Assembly (NCBI GenBank): GCA_905233945.1
Contig: CAJOFY010000017.1
Location: 1 to 64,000, forward strand
Direction of reading: 5' to 3'
DNA length: 64,000 nucleotides
DNA from: an uncultured bacterium
Lineage (GTDB): Bacteria > UBP6 > UBA1177
Shown: piece after piece, positions 59,485 to 64,000 of the stretch
Layout: every line of letters begins with the position of its first letter
How positions within the stretch are numbered: the first letter of the stretch is position 1
Made by a program: the position numbers and the translations under genes
Notes under the pieces: generated by a model
Database searches by the model: none
The model's input: only the letters and a program-made list of their open reading frames with translations
What the model was told of the DNA's origin: nothing

Positions 59485-60714
59485 ATGAAGAATTTCAGCC
59501 TTGTTTTCGCAATTTCCACTCTGTTTTTCGCAGTTTCCTGCGATTCAGGAATCAAGTTTGACAACCCGAATGACAAAAACTCTGATGCATATCAGGGTGA
59601 CAGAGATCAGGAGACGTCGGATAATGATACCGGCGATACAATAGAGCCCGACACAGACACTTCGAGCAGCGATATAACTGATAACGATATCGATAATACC
59701 GACACGACAGATACTCAGGATGACGATTCAGACACTAGCAAACCTGACACAGACAATCCTGATACGACTCCTGACGACGGCGATCCCGAGCAAGAAGAGA
59801 CCACCACTGATGACGCCAACACATCTGCACCAAATAACGGTGATGATGATACAGAAACAGATGACAATACAGACACCTCGGATTCGACTCCGGATAACGA
59901 TTCGGACACGGATCAAGGCAGAAAACAAGGTGAACTTTACGGAGAATGTTACCCGAACGACACATGCAATGCAGGTCTGATCTGCGATGTTGAAAACAAT
60001 ATCTGTATAAAAGACACCGACAACACCTCAGATGATTCTGATTATGATACTCCTGATGTGGATGCGGACACCAGCACCGAAATGCCCGATCAAGATCATG
60101 ATCCAATACCTGAAAACTCCTGCAATTCAAACTCCGACTGCTCCGGTGCTACTCCATACTGTTCTATCACAACGTCAGAATGTATTGCAAACGCAGTTTT
60201 TATAACGGAATACGTCGAAGGAAGCAGCGAAAACAAGGCGATCGAGATCTACAACGGTTCAAAATCATCAGTAAATTTAAGCAATTTCACTATTCAACAG
60301 GCAAAAAACGGCAGTAGTTTCGGTTCTGATGCAAATTACATTTACAATTTTCCTGCATCTTCCCTGCTCGCACCCGGAGCAACTTATGTTGTCTGCAATG
60401 ATTCTGCCGAGGACTCTCTTTTGTCACACTGCGACGACAAACCGTCAACAGGCTTGACTTTAAAGTTCAACGGAGACGACGGCATGGCTTTATTTGAAGG
60501 TACTTTAAAAGTTGATCAGATAGGGATTCAGGGAGATACTGCACCTTGGAGCGTAGCCGGTGTTTCAAATGCAACCGCAAACCACACTCTGAGAAGAAAA
60601 ACAACAGTCATTCAAGGAACAATCGACTGGGACGCTTCTGCAGGAACAACTAATGAAAACTCAGAATGGATCGTGCTTGATAATGATACATTTGATGGTT
60701 TAGGAATAAGATAA
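59485..60714 (+). CDS. Lamin-tail-domain lipoprotein with long acidic stalk
   Basis: 409 residues. Lipobox AVSC (Cys 19). Residues about 25-210 are a Asp/Thr/Ser/Asn-rich low-complexity stalk, broken by small Cys pairs (CYPNDTCNAGLICDVENNIC and CNSNSDCSGATPYC). The C-terminal about 180 residues match a lamin-tail (LTD) beta-sandwich: FITEYVEGSSENKAIEIYNG, LAPGATYVVCND, TLRRKTTVIQG. LTD proteins are extracellular adhesion- or DNA/cell-wall-binding modules in bacteria. GGAGG precedes the ATG; longer starts upstream overlap the previous gene and would remove the lipobox. Confidence 0.9.
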   Translation: MKNFSLVFAISTLFFAVSCDSGIKFDNPNDKNSDAYQGDRDQETSDNDTGDTIEPDTDTSSSDITDNDIDNTDTTDTQDDDSDTSKPDTDNPDTTPDDGDPEQEETTTDDANTSAPNNGDDDTETDDNTDTSDSTPDNDSDTDQGRKQGELYGECYPNDTCNAGLICDVENNICIKDTDNTSDDSDYDTPDVDADTSTEMPDQDHDPIPENSCNSNSDCSGATPYCSITTSECIANAVFITEYVEGSSENKAIEIYNGSKSSVNLSNFTIQQAKNGSSFGSDANYIYNFPASSLLAPGATYVVCNDSAEDSLLSHCDDKPSTGLTLKFNGDDGMALFEGTLKVDQIGIQGDTAPWSVAGVSNATANHTLRRKTTVIQGTIDWDASAGTTNENSEWIVLDNDTFDGLGIR

Positions 60715-60787
60715 CAACTTACGTTTTTTTCCGGCTAAATACCCGGTTTCCCCCAAATTTTTTCGACCAAAAATTACCACAAACCGA

Positions 60788-61924
60788 TCAGTTGTTCAGC
60801 ATTTCCAGCATGAGTCTGAGGGCAACTTCGACTGCGCCGAAATCGGGAAAGAAAAGGTTTGAGTGAAGGGAAATCGGTTCAGAAGCGGGATTTTTGCGGC
60901 ACCCTACCCAGAACATTATTCCGCTCCATTTTTTCGAGAAATAGCCGAAATCCTCGCCTACAAGGTCACCTTTTTTGTAGATGCACTTTATTCCGTGCTT
61001 TTCCGCGGCGGTTTTGAGTTTTGCGAAAAGTTCAGGTGTGTTGCGGACTTCGATATATTCGCCTAAAATCGTGAGTTTAGCGCTGCAGCCGTATGTTTCA
61101 GCGCATCTTTTCGCGGTATCTTCGACTATTTTAGTGCCCAAGCTCATCATTTCGGAAGTGAACGAGCGCAAAGTTCCTTCGATTTTGGAGTATCCCGAAA
61201 CGACGTTTCTCGCCGTTCCCGAAACGAGTTTTCCGAAGTGGGCGTGGAAAGTGTCGGTCGGATTTATGGTTTTTCGGATATTGTGCTCTACGACCGTGAG
61301 AAATTCAGCCGCTGCAGCGAGAGCGTCGTGACCGCGTTCAGGAAAGGCCGCGTGCGCCGTTTTACCTTCGAAAACGACATCGACTTCACGCGGAATCGCA
61401 AAAAGAATGTTGTCGTTAGAAGCTATCTCGCCGACAAGAAAGTCGTCGTTCACATGTATTGCGTGAGCAGCTTCGATATTGTAACTCTCAAAAACGCCGC
61501 TTTCGATCATCTTTCTCGCTCCCCCTGCCCCTTCTTCGCCAGGCTGGAAGACAAAAAGGATATTTTTTTTCGGCAGTTTTTCCGCAACTTCCATAAGAAT
61601 TCCGCAGAGGACAGTCATGTGGATATCGTGGCCGCATGCGTGCATGACTCCCGGATTTTTGGAAACTATTTCGTGATCTGGGCTTTCATCGACCCTGATC
61701 GCATCCATATCGGCACGGAAAAGTTTGTAAGGAGCGTCTCCGCCGTTGTGGTAATCGATAACTATCGAAGTAAGGAACGGACGTTTGACCGTGAAAAGCG
61801 GCGAGCCTTTTGCGACTTCGTCAAAGAAACCAAGGATGATCTCAGCCGTTTTGAACTCGTTGAACGAAGGTTCCGGCGACTCGTGCAGAGTTCTGCGGAG
61901 TTTTTTAAGTCTTTCAAGATCCAT
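60788..61924 (-). CDS. M20-family metallo-aminoacylase/amidohydrolase
   Basis: 378 residues. Metal-binding HACGHDIHMTVL, GEEGAGGARKMIESG, and AAHAIHVND are the family motifs, followed by the dimerisation domain (TVEHNIRKTINP, ...FHAHFGKLVSGTARNVV). It hydrolyses N-acyl amino acids or short peptides (hippurate/IAA-amino acid/carboxypeptidase type). RBS GAGGAG is inside the end of the tricorn-like gene, and the start codon follows its stop directly, so the two peptidases are coexpressed. Confidence 0.92.
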   Translation of the reverse strand: MDLERLKKLRRTLHESPEPSFNEFKTAEIILGFFDEVAKGSPLFTVKRPFLTSIVIDYHNGGDAPYKLFRADMDAIRVDESPDHEIVSKNPGVMHACGHDIHMTVLCGILMEVAEKLPKKNILFVFQPGEEGAGGARKMIESGVFESYNIEAAHAIHVNDDFLVGEIASNDNILFAIPREVDVVFEGKTAHAAFPERGHDALAAAAEFLTVVEHNIRKTINPTDTFHAHFGKLVSGTARNVVSGYSKIEGTLRSFTSEMMSLGTKIVEDTAKRCAETYGCSAKLTILGEYIEVRNTPELFAKLKTAAEKHGIKCIYKKGDLVGEDFGYFSKKWSGIMFWVGCRKNPASEPISLHSNLFFPDFGAVEVALRLMLEMLNN

Positions 61925-64000
61925 TTACTTCTCCTCAAGAAGGACTTGTACCGCCTTTTCGACCTGCGGATCACGTCCTTCGATGATGTTGTTCGGGAGC
62001 ATCGGGACTACAAAATCGGGAACGAGTTCGTTGTTCTCAAGATATTTTCCGTCGTTTCCGATAATTCCTATCTGCGGGATGCCGAAGTAGAGCGATTCAT
62101 CGAGAAGAAGCGGCCACCATACTGCCGTAGCCGTTCCCGCGACGGGCATTCCGACGATTTTTCCGAGTTTGAGTTCGCGGTAAGCGTAAGGGAACATGTG
62201 GGCGTCGCTGTAGTTGCCTTCGTTTACGAGAAGAACTGTCTTTTTCGTCCAGCGGTCCTGAGGATCGCCGCCGAAATTCTTGACTCCGCGGTGGCTGTAC
62301 TGCGTGTATTTTTTGCCGCCGAAAAGAACTGAAAGCTCGTCGTGGAGCCATCCGCCGCCGTTGAAACGCGTATCGATGACGATTCCTTCGGCGTCGCTGT
62401 ATCTGCCCATGATCTCGTCAAATATCGTCTTGAAGCTTTCGCCGTCCATGCCTCTGATATGGACATAGCCGAATTTTCCTTCCGAAAGTTTTTCGACTCT
62501 TTCGCGGTTTTTCTTTACCCATCTGTTGTAGAGAAGTTCGAATTCAGCACGGTAGCCGATAGGTTTAACGACTTCATCCCAGCGTTCCGAAGTTGCCGGA
62601 TTCCAGAGAGAGAGTCTCACTTTCGTATCAGCGGTGCGGTTGAGCAGTTTGTCGAAACTTTCAGCAGTTACGGCGAGACCGTTGATCTTCTCGATCACAG
62701 CACCTGCTTTGATCTTGCTTTCAGCCTTATCTAACGGGCCGCCCTTCATGATCTCGTCGATTTTCACGCCGTTTTTGTCAAAGGAGTAGAATATCCCAAG
62801 CCTTCCCGATGCGTCGCCCATAGGCATATACGGCATATATCCGCTTCCTGTGTGGGAAACGTTAAGCTCTCCCAGCATTTCGGAAAGAAGCTCGCTGAAA
62901 TCGTAGTTGTTGTTGATGAAGGGGATGAATTTTGCGTATTCATCCTTGTATTTCGCCCAGTCGACGCCGTGGAGACCGGTGTCGTAGAACTTATCGTTCA
63001 TCGTCTTCCAGACATATTCGAAAAGGTATGCGTATTCAGAATTTTTGTTGACCGAAAATTCCGCCGCAGGTGCTACAGATTTCATTTTTCCGTCTGCAAG
63101 ACCGAGTTTCGATGCCTTTCTCAAAGCAAGAATGAAAAGCGAAGTTCCTGCACTATCGGGAACAATGGAAAACTGCGGATCATCCCAGAAAGCGAGATTT
63201 CTCGGATGCGGGATCGAAGAAAGCTGCTTTTCTGTTTTTTCGCGCAGATTGAGAGCGACGATCCTGATTTCGGCAGGTTCGTAACTCATGTAGTAAAGCG
63301 TCTCGCCGTCTTTTGAAACAGCGTTTTCGACATATTTCGCCGGATTGAGGGAAACTTTCACGATCCTGTCTTCAATATCCGTTTTGTCGAAAGCGACAGC
63401 CTCTTTTTTCTCCTCGGGTTTTGCCGCTGCCGGGTTAGGCTGTGTCGGCGGAACGTTTTTCGCGGAAGCCGCTTTCTTGTTAGCCTCGGCCTTTTTCTCT
63501 ATGTCGATCTCATCTTTCGTCTTCTGGAAGTTGTCGAATCCTTTTTTGTTGAGGAAGAAAAGGTAAAGCTCGTCTTTCCCTATCCACGAAATGAATTCGC
63601 CGTTCCCGCTCCACCTCGGCAGAGCGTCGAAAGTTCCCGAGTTCGAGATGTTTGTAAGTTCGCCGCCTTTTGCCTCAACTATGCCGATCTCGCCGCTCCA
63701 GCGGTCTCTGTCGTTGAATACGACCGCAAGACGGGTGCTGTCTGGAGACCATGAATACTGCTGGTCGCCGTCGATGTAGGAGACGTTTTTCTCGCCAGCC
63801 ATAACAGTCGTGTGAGTGTTCTTTTCGGTGTCGAAAACAACGAGTTCAGTCCTGTTTTTGAGGTATGCGATCTTCTTTCCGTCAGGAGAATAGTAAGCCT
63901 GGAATGCGTTGAAATCGCCAGAAATCACTTCTTTCTCGCTGATTTTTGTCGAAGACGAGAAATATGGCTCGTCCTCGTCATCCATCGATGTTTCGTAAAT
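61925..64000 (-). CDS. Tricorn-like protease (S41), N-terminus outside window
   Basis: About 690 residues visible and the frame stays open beyond 64000; the N-terminus is missing. The visible part begins in a TolB-like beta-propeller (YSPDGKKIAYLKN, YSWSPDSTRLAVVF). A Lys/Ala/Pro-rich linker (around 63440-63520), a PDZ domain (GGPLDKAESKIKAGAVIEKING) and the S41 catalytic core follow (VIDTRFNGGGWLHDEL, NEGNYSDAHMFPYAYRELK with the catalytic Ser). Similar proteins cut cytoplasmic or periplasmic peptides into short products that the M20 enzyme next to it could finish. Confidence 0.9.
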   Translation of the reverse strand: MYETSMDDEDEPYFSSSTKISEKEVISGDFNAFQAYYSPDGKKIAYLKNRTELVVFDTEKNTHTTVMAGEKNVSYIDGDQQYSWSPDSTRLAVVFNDRDRWSGEIGIVEAKGGELTNISNSGTFDALPRWSGNGEFISWIGKDELYLFFLNKKGFDNFQKTKDEIDIEKKAEANKKAASAKNVPPTQPNPAAAKPEEKKEAVAFDKTDIEDRIVKVSLNPAKYVENAVSKDGETLYYMSYEPAEIRIVALNLREKTEKQLSSIPHPRNLAFWDDPQFSIVPDSAGTSLFILALRKASKLGLADGKMKSVAPAAEFSVNKNSEYAYLFEYVWKTMNDKFYDTGLHGVDWAKYKDEYAKFIPFINNNYDFSELLSEMLGELNVSHTGSGYMPYMPMGDASGRLGIFYSFDKNGVKIDEIMKGGPLDKAESKIKAGAVIEKINGLAVTAESFDKLLNRTADTKVRLSLWNPATSERWDEVVKPIGYRAEFELLYNRWVKKNRERVEKLSEGKFGYVHIRGMDGESFKTIFDEIMGRYSDAEGIVIDTRFNGGGWLHDELSVLFGGKKYTQYSHRGVKNFGGDPQDRWTKKTVLLVNEGNYSDAHMFPYAYRELKLGKIVGMPVAGTATAVWWPLLLDESLYFGIPQIGIIGNDGKYLENNELVPDFVVPMLPNNIIEGRDPQVEKAVQVLLEEK

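Noticed and set aside
61238-62332. Plus-strand open frame of 364 codons
   Set aside because: Antisense across the M20 and tricorn-like genes, which are both supported by catalytic motifs.

Overview
The window reads as a chromosomal segment of a diderm, probably anaerobic bacterium of moderate GC. Evidence for an outer membrane is an MlaD-type MCE protein, a Wza-type export lipoprotein, many lipobox proteins and a PlsB acyltransferase. Evidence for anaerobic energy metabolism is a membrane Na+/H+-pumping pyrophosphatase with the K+-dependent signature, a [FeFe]-hydrogenase-like iron-sulfur protein and several radical/iron-sulfur enzymes. The lipoproteins with acidic Asp/Thr/Ser/Asn-rich stalks, the Cys-rich and FG-GAP lipoproteins and a DUF1566 protein resemble uncultured deltaproteobacterial/Myxococcota-like lineages, but the sequence alone does not fix the phylum.

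Layout: (1) 1-4834: the end of an mlaD-like gene, two tandem Cys-rich lipoproteins, then a divergent trio (DRTGG protein, histidine-kinase-type ATPase, hydrogenase-like Fe-S protein) that looks regulatory rather than catalytic. (2) 4913-12049: DUF1566 protein and rho, a small exported protein, an AAA+/DUF4143 ATPase bracketed by direct repeats, a lipoprotein and uvrB. (3) 12212-20143: slyD, an MFS permease, an NtrC-type regulator and two large GT-C-like membrane glycosyltransferases in one probable operon. (4) 20282-30306: hppA, an SNF2 helicase, a small membrane protein, gamma-carbonic anhydrase, 5'-nucleotidase, adenosine-kinase-like PfkB, an SMR-like protein and a polysaccharide export lipoprotein. 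(5) 30372-38291, minus strand: holA, DUF1232, tRNA methyltransferase, tsaC, purE, an exported protein; an SDR; a TIGR02757 protein and hutU. (6) 38498-43433: radC, cobB, a REC-GGDEF-EAL protein with an Hpt protein, a HAD phosphatase and the tmRNA gene. (7) 43438-52971: plsB with an FG-GAP lipoprotein, a WecA-type transferase, map and a two-gene FAD/Fe-S amine or imino-acid dehydrogenase. (8) 52998-64000: a minus-strand operon (DJ-1, a small protein, hemW, rnhB, HMA protein, subtilase), secG with tRNA-Leu, a CAP-like protein, a lamin-tail lipoprotein, and an M20 peptidase with a tricorn-like protease.

The most unusual non-coding signals are: dispersed inverted-repeat elements that each carry four 8-bp GTTATAAC-like units; a separate 9-bp tandem array; the flanking direct repeats and the 33-bp-spaced promoter repeats of the AAA+/DUF4143 gene; a palindromic -35 box apparently shared by two divergent promoters; a nearly constant 16-bp promoter spacer; and a tRNA-Leu whose anticodon is AAG, which is rare in bacteria. 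I do not see a CRISPR array, prophage, transposase or rRNA operon.
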